Part shown: piece by piece, positions 1-5,884 of the stretch
Numbering within the stretch: position 1 is the first letter of the stretch
Layout of the letters: each line of letters begins with the position of its first letter
NCBI GenBank assembly: GCA_017882245.1
Contig: JADGPV010000091.1
Coordinates: 1-5,884 of the forward strand
Length of the DNA: 5,884 nucleotides
Direction: 5' to 3'
From: Bacteroidales bacterium
GTDB taxonomy: Bacteria; Bacteroidota; Bacteroidia; Bacteroidales; VadinHA17
The notes under the pieces: generated by a model
Seen by the model: the letters and a program-made list of their open reading frames with translations, nothing else
Told to the model about the DNA's origin: nothing
The model's database searches: none
Translations under genes and position numbers: made by a program

Positions 1-1815
1 GTAATGTGATGCAATATCATAGATTGTCTTGCCCTCAGCAGCCATCTTCTTCATCTCGCCTGATATCGCCTCACCCTTCTTCTTCTTTGCAAGAAGGAAA
101 CTTATGTCAGAAGTCACAGCTTCAACAGGAGCAATGCCCTCTTCCTGCACCCGGGTGCAGTAAGCCACAACATACTTATCAACAAGTTCAAAGACAGCCT
201 GGCTGCTGTTATCAAGTACTATACTTCCTGCCTTGCTGTTCTGGAAGAGCGCCATAACCAGTCCTCTTGCCTGCTCCAGTCCTGGAAGTTCTTTCTGTTC
301 AGGTGTGACATTCATAGCGAGCTTTTTGTCAAGACTGCCAGCTGCCACTGCCTTATTGAATTTCTCGTAGGTGTTGTTGGTTCCTGCAAACTGTGATGCC
401 TCCGCATAAATGCGCTGATTGGTTGCACTGCTCGGCAGCACCTTGCGGTCAACGATCCCGATATCGTATTTCTTTACCTTCCGGCTCTGATCGATGATCT
501 TTATTATATGAAGACCGTATGTCGTTTCAACTGTAACCAGGTCTCCTTTTTTGCCGTTGAAACATGCATTATTGAACGGTAAGATCATCGAGCCCTCGCT
601 GAACCAGCCAAGATCTCCTCCCACCTGTGCTGATCCTTTATCATCAGAGTTAGCCATCGCCAGGACATTAAAATCAATTCCTGCCCTTATCAATGCGATC
701 AGGCTGTCAGCTTCTTTTCTTGCCTGTACCATGCTCCTCCCGCTGTTGGGAGAAAGGAGAATATGAGCAGCTCTGACTGAATCAGGTCGCTCGGCTATAT
801 CTACTATACGGGCCAGCTTATACGATCCGTCTTCAAAATATGGACCCAATATTGCAGATTTGTCGCCTGACTCTGCAAGCGAGCGCAGCTTTTCCGGCAA
901 AGCTGACAGAGCCTGATAGACTCCGGAATGGCGCGTATCACCCGTAAGATTAATATATTGTACGAGATCCGTGGCTGCAGCAAAGTTCGCCTTCTCATTG
1001 GTTGCCCATGTCTCAGCCTCTTTCATATCCGACTCTGAAGGAGTAATATCAAATACAATGTATTCCATGTCTCTCTGAGCTGAGCGCTTATAATTCTCCT
1101 TGTGAGCATCGTAATAGTCCCTTATCTCATCTGAGCTTACCTTAACGGTACTGTCAGCTATGGCTGAATAGTTACGTGCCATATAACTGAAGTTAACATT
1201 ATTCTGCGTCAGACCTGCTTCAAATTCAGACTGTTTACTCGTAACATAGAGGCCTTTGGACATAAGGTTCACCAGTTTTGTGTTGAGCCTGTCGTTGATT
1301 ATCTGGTTCTCAAAGAAGAGCCAGTATTTCTTTGTTGCTTCATCTGTCTCTGTAGCTTTGAGGAAGTTAACCAGGAATGATTCATTGAATGCGCCGGTCT
1401 TGGGGTCGGTGAACAGCTGCTTCACTATGGGATGAGGGTTATCACCGAAAACGAGCATTTCGACTTCATCCGGACACACGCTGATTCCAGTCTTCCGGAA
1501 GGTCTTGTCCATCAGCTTTTCAGAGATCATCTGCTGCCATACCTGTTCCCTGAGATTTTGTGACATCTCCTCTGTCAATTCATTTGATCCTGACATCTTA
1601 TAAATTTCGGTCAGGTCCTGAACCCTGGTTTCAAAATCCTGGTATGATATTGACTGCCCGTCTATAACAGCAATCTCATAGTATGTTTTTTGCTTCCGCC
1701 GGCTTGTATTATTGTTGCCAAAGAAATCACTGATTACAAAAATAAACAACGATAACCCAATAGCACCTGCCACAAAGACACCGGCCTTCTCTCTCAAAGT
1801 TTGAAGTATTGCCAT
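1..1815 (-). CDS. ppiD: PpiD-like membrane-anchored parvulin-type peptidylprolyl isomerase, 3' end missing
   Basis: The frame is open from ATG at 1815 to the left edge (605 codons, no stop), so the C-terminus lies outside the window. Residues 1-10 are short and basic (R8, K10). A single hydrophobic segment at about 11-29 follows, giving an N-in anchor with the bulk in the periplasm and no cleavage site. Residues 45-200 resemble the helical SurA/PpiD N-terminal chaperone region. A parvulin rotamase domain spans about 345-440: the AAHILL motif (H351), GGDLGWF (D401), M410/F414, and YGLHIIK (H436) correspond to the Pin1/parvulin positions H59, C113 (Asp in many parvulins), M130, F134 and H157. 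The family catalyses cis-trans isomerisation of prolyl bonds and chaperones proteins emerging from the Sec translocon. E. coli PpiD is about 620 residues; this one is longer, because at residue 605 it is still in Lys-rich helical sequence. The start is chosen because the anchor begins directly after it and a promoter candidate lies about 50 bp upstream. It is divergent from glnN. A SurA-like label is the main alternative, but the uncleaved anchor favours PpiD. Confidence 0.9.
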   Translation of the reverse strand, partial: MAILQTLREKAGVFVAGAIGLSLFIFVISDFFGNNNTSRRKQKTYYEIAVIDGQSISYQDFETRVQDLTEIYKMSGSNELTEEMSQNLREQVWQQMISEKLMDKTFRKTGISVCPDEVEMLVFGDNPHPIVKQLFTDPKTGAFNESFLVNFLKATETDEATKKYWLFFENQIINDRLNTKLVNLMSKGLYVTSKQSEFEAGLTQNNVNFSYMARNYSAIADSTVKVSSDEIRDYYDAHKENYKRSAQRDMEYIVFDITPSESDMKEAETWATNEKANFAAATDLVQYINLTGDTRHSGVYQALSALPEKLRSLAESGDKSAILGPYFEDGSYKLARIVDIAERPDSVRAAHILLSPNSGRSMVQARKEADSLIALIRAGIDFNVLAMANSDDKGSAQVGGDLGWFSEGSMILPFNNACFNGKKGDLVTVETTYGLHIIKIIDQSRKVKKYDIGIVDRKVLPSSATNQRIYAEASQFAGTNNTYEKFNKAVAAGSLDKKLAMNVTPEQKELPGLEQARGLVMALFQNSKAGSIVLDNSSQAVFELVDKYVVAYCTRVQEEGIAPVEAVTSDISFLLAKKKKGEAISGEMKKMAAEGKTIYDIASHY

Positions 1816-1862
1816 CTAAATACTGTTTATATAATTGAATATACCCTTAAAAATACAGGCGA

Positions 1863-1890
1863 CAAATATAACAAAATTCAGTAAAACAAA
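1863..1890 (-). promoter_or_regulatory. Candidate Bacteroidota promoter for the PpiD-like gene
   Basis: Read on the minus strand, TTTG (1890-1887) is followed by 16 bases and then TATATTTG (1870-1863), an exact match to the -7 consensus TAnnTTTG. The spacer is slightly shorter than the usual roughly 17-23 bp. Transcription would begin near 1856-1859, giving an AT-rich leader of about 40 nt before the ATG at 1815. The leader has no Shine-Dalgarno match, which is normal in this phylum. This is the only one of the three promoter candidates here with both elements. Confidence 0.55.
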
Positions 1891-1978
1891 TGGAGGTCAG
1901 TTTTGGTAAAACAGACAGTGTATTGTCAAAGTTTAAAAGAAACAAAAAACAGAAAAATATAATAATTGATAAACTACC

Positions 1979-1993
1979 CCCTAAAAAATAGGG
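1979..1993. repeat. Small perfect dyad CCCTA-N5-TAGGG in the divergent intergenic region
   Basis: CCCTA (1979-1983), five A residues (1984-1988) and TAGGG (1989-1993) form a perfect 5-bp inverted repeat in a very AT-rich stretch. A second register pairs TACCC (1975-1979) with GGGTA (1991-1995). It lies about 70 bp upstream of the -7 element of glnN and about 90 bp upstream of the minus-strand promoter. It could be a regulator site or chance symmetry. It is too short and lacks a T-run, so it is not convincing as a terminator. Confidence 0.25.
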
Positions 1994-2063
1994 TATTTGT
2001 CTTAAAATAATGAATATTTATCAAAATAGTGTAATAAATAATGGGGTGATATCCGGGAAACTA

Positions 2064-2073
2064 TATATTTGCA
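2064..2073 (+). promoter_or_regulatory. Candidate -7 element for glnN
   Basis: TATATTTGCA matches the Bacteroidota -7 consensus TAnnTTTG, with the frequently seen trailing CA. No TTG or TTTG occurs at the expected distance upstream (about 2036-2047), so the -33 half is missing or degenerate. Transcription from here would start around 2075-2079, leaving an untranslated leader of only about 8-12 nt before the ATG at 2087. A more distant promoter cannot be excluded. Confidence 0.45.
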
Positions 2074-2086
2074 AGAAAAACACATT

Positions 2087-4276
2087 ATGGCAGAATTACG
2101 TTTCAGTGCACTAAAGGAAGTTTTCTCAAGGGAACCTGTTGAGCTCAATCTTCCGAAAGCGACAGTCTCTTCATATTTCGCAGACAATGTTTTTGACAAG
2201 CTTAAGATGGAGCGGTATCTGTCCCGCGAAGCCTACAGGGCAGTCATTACAGCAATAGATGAGGGAACACCCATCACGCGGCCGATAGCCGACCAGGTCG
2301 CTACAGGAATGCAGGCATGGGCTATGGAACGTGGTGTCACACATTTTACCCACTGGTTTCATCCTCTCACGGACGCCACTGCCGAGAAGCATGACTCATT
2401 TGTCGGCAGGGGTGAAAGGGGAACTATCATTGAGATCTTTTCCGGCGCCGTACTGGTCCAGCAGGAGCCTGATGCTTCAAGCTTCCCCAGCGGAGGCATA
2501 CGCAATACTTTTGAGGCGCGCGGCTACACTGCCTGGGATGTCTCGTCACCGGCATTCATAGTGGATAGTACCCTTTGTATTCCCACCGTCTTTATTTCAT
2601 ATACTGGAGAGGCACTTGATTATAAGACACCTTTGCTCCGCTCTCTCGCTGCTCTTGACCGCGCCGCTGTTGAAGTTTGTCATTTCTTTGACAAGGATAT
2701 TAAGAAGGTCATGGCCACGCTTGGCTGGGAGCAGGAGTATTTCCTTATTGATGAGGCCCTGTACTATGCCCGCCCTGACCTGGTTCTTGCCGACCGTACA
2801 CTGATGGGCCATCAGTCTGCCAAAGACCAGCAGCTCTCCGACCATTATTTTGGTTCCATCCCTGAAAGGGTTAAAGCATTTATGAGAGATTTCGAATTTG
2901 AAGCCTATAAGCTTGGGATACCTGTAAAGACTCGTCATAACGAAGTGGCTCCCAACCAGTTTGAATGTGCTCCCGTATACGAGGAAGCAAACCTTGCCGT
3001 TGACCATAACCAGCTTATCATGGATGTCATGCGCCGGGTCGCCAGAAAGCACAAGTTCAGGGTACTGTTCCATGAAAAGCCTTTTGCCGAGATCAATGGC
3101 TCAGGAAAACACAATAACTGGTCAATGGCAACCGACACCGGAGTTAACCTGCTGTCGCCCGGTAAGAATCCGAAGAGCAACATGCAGTTTCTAACATTCC
3201 TTGTAAATGTTGTCAAGGCTGTTAATGACAATCAGGAGCTGCTGCGTGCCAGTGTCACCAATGAGAATAACTCATGGAGACTGGGCGGACACGAAGCCCC
3301 TCCGTCAATCATCTCGGTATTCCTCGGAACATATATTTCAGATATTCTCGAAGATATTGCCAGCAAGGTGAAAGACAAAAAAATGACTCCCCAGGAGAAA
3401 ACGGAGATCAAACTTGGCCTGGGGAAAATACCGTGTATCTTTCTTGACAACACCGACCGTAACCGGACATCGCCTTTCGCCTTTACAGGTAACAGGTTTG
3501 AATTCAGGGCTGTCGGATCATCCGCAAACTGCAGCTCAGCCATGATAGTACTTAACGCTGCCGTTGCACGTCAGCTGAAGAACTTTGCCCGGGAGGTAAA
3601 CGCCCTTATCGGCAAAGGAAGGAAGAAGGATGAGGCAATATTCCAGGTCCTGAAAAAATCCATAATTGATTCTGAGCGCATCAGGTTTGAAGGTGACGGA
3701 TACAGTGAGGAATGGCACCGTGAAGCATTACGCCGGGGACTGTCGGCTGATTCGAGTGTCCCCCGGACCCTTAAAGCCTATATGTCTGACTCTGCACGCG
3801 AAACGCTGGTCGGTACCGGAACATTGACAGACCGTGAAATTGAGAGCAGGGTTGAAGTAGAACTTGAAAAGTTCACAAAGAAGGTGCAGATTGAAGGGCG
3901 CGTCCTGGGAGACCTGGCTATCAATCATATTGTACCCACTGCAGTTTGTTATATGACAACGCTGATTGATAATGTAAAAGGACTGCGTGATATCTTTGAT
4001 GAAAATGAGTATATGAGACTGGCAGGGGCACGGAAGGATCTTATTGTCACTATCTCTGATCATATCTCGTTGATCAAGAAACTGTGCAGTGAGATGATCA
4101 GTGAGAGGAGAAAAGCAAACACTATCGAAGACCCCTATAAAAAAGCTCTCACTTATGAAAGCAAGGTGAAGCCATTTCTCGAGGAGATCAGGAGCCATAT
4201 TGACAAGCTTGAGCTGGTAGTCGACAATGAGATGTGGCCATTGCCCAAATACCGCGAACTTCTTTTTACAAGGTAG
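2087..4276 (+). CDS. glnN: Glutamine synthetase type III (GSIII, GlnN)
   Basis: A complete 729-residue protein that makes glutamine from glutamate, ammonia and ATP in the cytoplasm, the entry step of nitrogen assimilation. The length equals that known for Bacteroides GlnN; GSI and GSII subunits are only about 350-470 residues. Residues 1 to about 200 form the GSIII-specific N-terminal domain, including HWFHPLT (89-95). The catalytic domain follows: GWEQEYF (213-219, metal-binding glutamates E215/E217), RHNEVAPNQFE (283-293, with E286 and E293), FHEKPFAEINGSGKHNNWS (328-346, glutamate/metal loop with the GSGKH motif), TDRNRTSPF (456-464, nucleotide/glutamate-binding arginines) and GNRFEFRAVGSS (468-479). 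Residues from about 480 to 729 are the helical GSIII C-terminal domain. GSIII enzymes form double-ringed dodecamers. The start at 2087 is preferred over an in-frame TTG at 2069, because MAELRFSALKEVF is the family-like N-terminus and the TTG lies inside the -7 element. Only a weak A/G-rich AAGAAAAA precedes the ATG. No PII gene or ammonium transporter gene is adjacent. No key residue is missing. Confidence 0.98.
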   Translation: MAELRFSALKEVFSREPVELNLPKATVSSYFADNVFDKLKMERYLSREAYRAVITAIDEGTPITRPIADQVATGMQAWAMERGVTHFTHWFHPLTDATAEKHDSFVGRGERGTIIEIFSGAVLVQQEPDASSFPSGGIRNTFEARGYTAWDVSSPAFIVDSTLCIPTVFISYTGEALDYKTPLLRSLAALDRAAVEVCHFFDKDIKKVMATLGWEQEYFLIDEALYYARPDLVLADRTLMGHQSAKDQQLSDHYFGSIPERVKAFMRDFEFEAYKLGIPVKTRHNEVAPNQFECAPVYEEANLAVDHNQLIMDVMRRVARKHKFRVLFHEKPFAEINGSGKHNNWSMATDTGVNLLSPGKNPKSNMQFLTFLVNVVKAVNDNQELLRASVTNENNSWRLGGHEAPPSIISVFLGTYISDILEDIASKVKDKKMTPQEKTEIKLGLGKIPCIFLDNTDRNRTSPFAFTGNRFEFRAVGSSANCSSAMIVLNAAVARQLKNFAREVNALIGKGRKKDEAIFQVLKKSIIDSERIRFEGDGYSEEWHREALRRGLSADSSVPRTLKAYMSDSARETLVGTGTLTDREIESRVEVELEKFTKKVQIEGRVLGDLAINHIVPTAVCYMTTLIDNVKGLRDIFDENEYMRLAGARKDLIVTISDHISLIKKLCSEMISERRKANTIEDPYKKALTYESKVKPFLEEIRSHIDKLELVVDNEMWPLPKYRELLFTR

Positions 4277-4296
4277 CATACACAAACATCGGTTTC

Positions 4297-4323
4297 ATTC
4301 GTTATTTTTGCAGTATAACGAAT
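4297..4323. repeat. Perfect 9-bp inverted repeat between glnN and the PorE-like gene
   Basis: ATTCGTTAT (4297-4305) and ATAACGAAT (4315-4323) are exact reverse complements separated by 9 bases. As RNA the stem would contain only two G-C pairs and no U-run follows it, so it would be a poor intrinsic terminator for glnN. It overlaps the -7 element at 4303-4310 and the expected transcription start, which is the position of an operator. It is the only palindrome in the gap; no better glnN terminator is visible. Confidence 0.6.
4303..4312 (+). promoter_or_regulatory. Candidate -7 element for the PorE-like gene
   Basis: TATTTTTGCA matches TAnnTTTG followed by CA. No TTG lies 17-23 bp upstream, so the -33 half is not recognisable. 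Predicted initiation is near 4314-4318, giving a leader of about 15-19 nt before the ATG at 4333. If active, it would let the envelope gene be transcribed separately from glnN despite the 56-bp gap. Read-through from glnN is also possible because no strong terminator intervenes. Confidence 0.45.
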
Positions 4324-4332
4324 AGAGCCTGT

Positions 4333-5884
4333 ATGAAGAAAAGTTTTTTCCTGCTTGCGATTTTATTACTGCTGCTTCCGGCTGCCCTTGACGCGCAGAA
4401 ACAGAAATCGGAACGCGCCTATGCGGCCTATGAATCAGGTAATTACTTTGATGCAATCGACCTGTTCAAGGGCGTTTATTCAAAGACACGTGAGAAGCAG
4501 CTCAAGGCTGACATGGTCTTTATGGTGGCAGAATGTTATCGGCTTATCGACGATCCGAAGAATGCCGAGGTCTGGTATAAAAAAGCTGTAAAATCACCTT
4601 TCCCGAAGCCTGAAGCACAGTACTGGCTTGCCGAGAGCACCAAAAAGCTGGGACGCTATCCGCAGGCGATTGAAGAATTCAAAAAATACCGTCAGCTTGT
4701 TCCGGGTGATCCTCGTACAGAACAGGAGATACGCTCCTGTGAGCTGGCCATGCAATGGCTCGCTTCCCCTGAAGCATATGTAGTCGAAGAACTCAAAGAT
4801 GTCAATTCAAAAGATAACGACTTCAGTCCTGCCTTCGGGCGTGACGATTATGGCCTTGTCTGGTTCACTTCATCGCGTGATGACGCCCGGGGCAATAAGG
4901 AACACGGTGCAACCGGACAGAACTTCACAGATATCTTCGAAACCAGGCTGGACAAGAAGAACAAATGGAGTACACCGGTCCCCGTTGACTTTCTCAACAG
5001 TGAATTTGAGGACGGGACTCCATCTTTCTCAGCAGATTATACTGAGGTTTACTTTACACGTTGTGAGGCAGGAAAACGTGAGCAGAAGGGCTGCTCGATA
5101 ATGTATTCAAAACGTGAAGGCACACAATGGTCAGAGCCCGAGAACCTGAAGATACTGCCTGATTCGCTCGTTGCTGCTCATCCTTCTATTTCAGCTGATG
5201 GTACAACACTTTATTTTGTGTCTGACATTCCCGGAGGTATGGGTGGAAAGGATATATATCGTACAACACGCACTGCATCGGGCCAGAGCTGGTCGCGGCC
5301 GGAGAACCTGGGAACGGATATCAATACCAGGGGTGATGAATTGTTCCCATATATCCGTGATAACGGTACACTCTATTTTGCTTCCGATGGACAAATCGGA
5401 ATGGGTGGACTTGACATTTTCAAAGCTGTCCCACAGGCCGGTGGCAGGTGGCTCGTGGATAACATGAAGCCCCCCATTAACAGCTGTGCGGATGATTTCG
5501 GTATCGTCTTCGAAAAAGATGCTGAAAAAGGCATCTTCAGCTCTTCACGCAAGGGCAAAGGCGATGATGACCTCTACTTCTTTGAGATGCCTCCGCTGAT
5601 CTTCAGCATTACGGGACTTGTCAAGGACGAAAAGACAGGCCAGCCTGTCCAGGCTGCCGTCGTGCAGCTCATCGCCAGCGACGGTGCCAATATGCAGGCT
5701 GAGACAGGCAGCGGCGGCGACTTCAAGTTCACCCTCAGACCGGAGGTTGATTATATCTTCCTCGCATCGAAGAAAGGCTACCTCAACGGCAAGGAGAAGG
5801 AGACGACAAGAGGGCAGGATAAGAGCCGCGACTTCATGGCCACAATAATGATTACACCGATTGACAGACCTATTGAGCTCCCGA
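4333..5884 (+). CDS. PorE-like envelope protein (TPR, PD40 beta-propeller, carboxypeptidase-regulatory-like domain), 3' end missing
   Basis: Open from ATG at 4333 to the right edge (517 codons). Residues 1-22 form a Sec signal peptide: MKKSFF, a Leu-rich core, then ALDA before Q22. No Cys sits at the cleavage site, so it does not look like a lipoprotein. Three TPR-like helical pairs follow: 27-60 (YESGNYFDAIDLF), 59-86 and 93-126 (YPQAIEEFKKY). Residues 160-416 carry at least five WD40-like PD40 propeller blades, starting near 162, 226, 281, 334 and 387; the clearest end in GMGGKDIY (302-309) and GMGGLDIF (356-363). Residues 425 to about 505 look like a carboxypeptidase-regulatory-like beta-sandwich (ITGLVKDEKTGQPVQAAVVQL). 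This order matches Porphyromonas gingivalis PorE (PG1058), a type IX secretion component that ends in an OmpA-like peptidoglycan-binding domain. That domain would lie beyond the window. Related OmpA/PD40 paralogues are common in Bacteroidota, so a specific secretion role is inferred and no gene symbol is given. The ATG is supported by the signal peptide; no Shine-Dalgarno sequence is seen. Confidence 0.88.
   Translation, partial: MKKSFFLLAILLLLLPAALDAQKQKSERAYAAYESGNYFDAIDLFKGVYSKTREKQLKADMVFMVAECYRLIDDPKNAEVWYKKAVKSPFPKPEAQYWLAESTKKLGRYPQAIEEFKKYRQLVPGDPRTEQEIRSCELAMQWLASPEAYVVEELKDVNSKDNDFSPAFGRDDYGLVWFTSSRDDARGNKEHGATGQNFTDIFETRLDKKNKWSTPVPVDFLNSEFEDGTPSFSADYTEVYFTRCEAGKREQKGCSIMYSKREGTQWSEPENLKILPDSLVAAHPSISADGTTLYFVSDIPGGMGGKDIYRTTRTASGQSWSRPENLGTDINTRGDELFPYIRDNGTLYFASDGQIGMGGLDIFKAVPQAGGRWLVDNMKPPINSCADDFGIVFEKDAEKGIFSSSRKGKGDDDLYFFEMPPLIFSITGLVKDEKTGQPVQAAVVQLIASDGANMQAETGSGGDFKFTLRPEVDYIFLASKKGYLNGKEKETTRGQDKSRDFMATIMITPIDRPIELP

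Noticed and set aside
6..766. Plus-strand ORFs within 6-257 and 551-766
   Set aside because: They lie opposite the continuous PpiD-like frame, which carries a coherent anchor, chaperone region and parvulin domain. Their translations are Ser/Pro/Gln-rich shadows.
1898..1905. CAGTTTTG as a plus-strand -7 element
   Set aside because: It has a one-base mismatch at the important first T, lies far from glnN, and has no -33 partner.
1992..1999. GGTATTTG as a possible -7 element for glnN
   Set aside because: It lacks the TA of TAnnTTTG; only the TTTG half matches, with no paired element at a suitable distance.
2069..2086. In-frame TTG start six codons upstream of the glnN ATG
   Set aside because: It lies inside the proposed -7 element, has no ribosome-binding site, and adds residues not typical of GSIII. 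The ATG at 2087 gives the family length of 729.
2010..2114. 34-codon ORF starting at ATG 2010 that overlaps the start of glnN in another frame
   Set aside because: It is low-complexity and AT-rich, has no recognisable protein features, and runs into glnN out of frame. It could be a leader peptide only if transcription starts upstream of 2010, and nothing supports that.
3728..4285. Long antisense ORF opposite the glnN C-terminal region (and others opposite 2597-3718)
   Set aside because: These are shadows of the strongly supported GSIII reading frame. Their translations resemble no known family and have no start context.
4297..4323. Rho-independent terminator for glnN
   Set aside because: The stem has only two G-C pairs and is followed by AGAGCCTG, not a T-run; an operator or simple dyad is likelier.
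1..5884. Mobile element, CRISPR array, tRNA/rRNA or novel defence system
   Set aside because: No long terminal or regularly spaced repeats, transposase or integrase motifs, or RNA-gene signatures were seen. All three genes belong to recognisable housekeeping or envelope families.

Overview
The window looks like a chromosomal segment of a member of the phylum Bacteroidota, probably Bacteroidales or a relative. Four things point there. The complete central gene is a type III glutamine synthetase of the size typical of Bacteroides GlnN. The right-hand gene has the TPR / beta-propeller / carboxypeptidase-regulatory-like layout of PorE-type outer-membrane proteins. A TAnnTTTG -7 element, typical of this phylum, lies upstream of all three genes. 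None of the starts has a clear Shine-Dalgarno sequence. The coding regions are of moderate GC content and the 1816-2086 intergenic stretch is strongly AT-rich (22% GC by hand count for 1921-1980).

Layout. Positions 1-1815 (minus strand) hold the first 605 codons of a membrane-anchored periplasmic parvulin-type peptidylprolyl isomerase (PpiD-like), cut by the left edge. A 271-bp divergent intergenic region (1816-2086) carries a -33/-7 promoter candidate for the isomerase, a -7 element very close to the next gene, and a small perfect dyad. Positions 2087-4276 (plus) encode a full-length, 729-residue glutamine synthetase III (glnN). A 56-bp gap (4277-4332) contains a perfect 9-bp inverted repeat overlapping a -7 element. 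Positions 4333-5884 (plus) hold the first 517 codons of a PorE-like envelope protein, cut by the right edge. An OmpA-like peptidoglycan-binding domain would be expected just beyond the window but is not visible.

The two flanking genes both concern the cell envelope: one helps fold exported proteins, the other is probably an outer-membrane/peptidoglycan-linked scaffold of the type IX secretion kind. GlnN is cytoplasmic nitrogen assimilation and has no obvious functional tie to them. I see no mobile element, CRISPR array, tRNA/rRNA, phage gene or defence cassette. I found no support for a previously undescribed system. The observations most worth a second look are the regulatory signals, above all the dyad over the promoter of the PorE-like gene.
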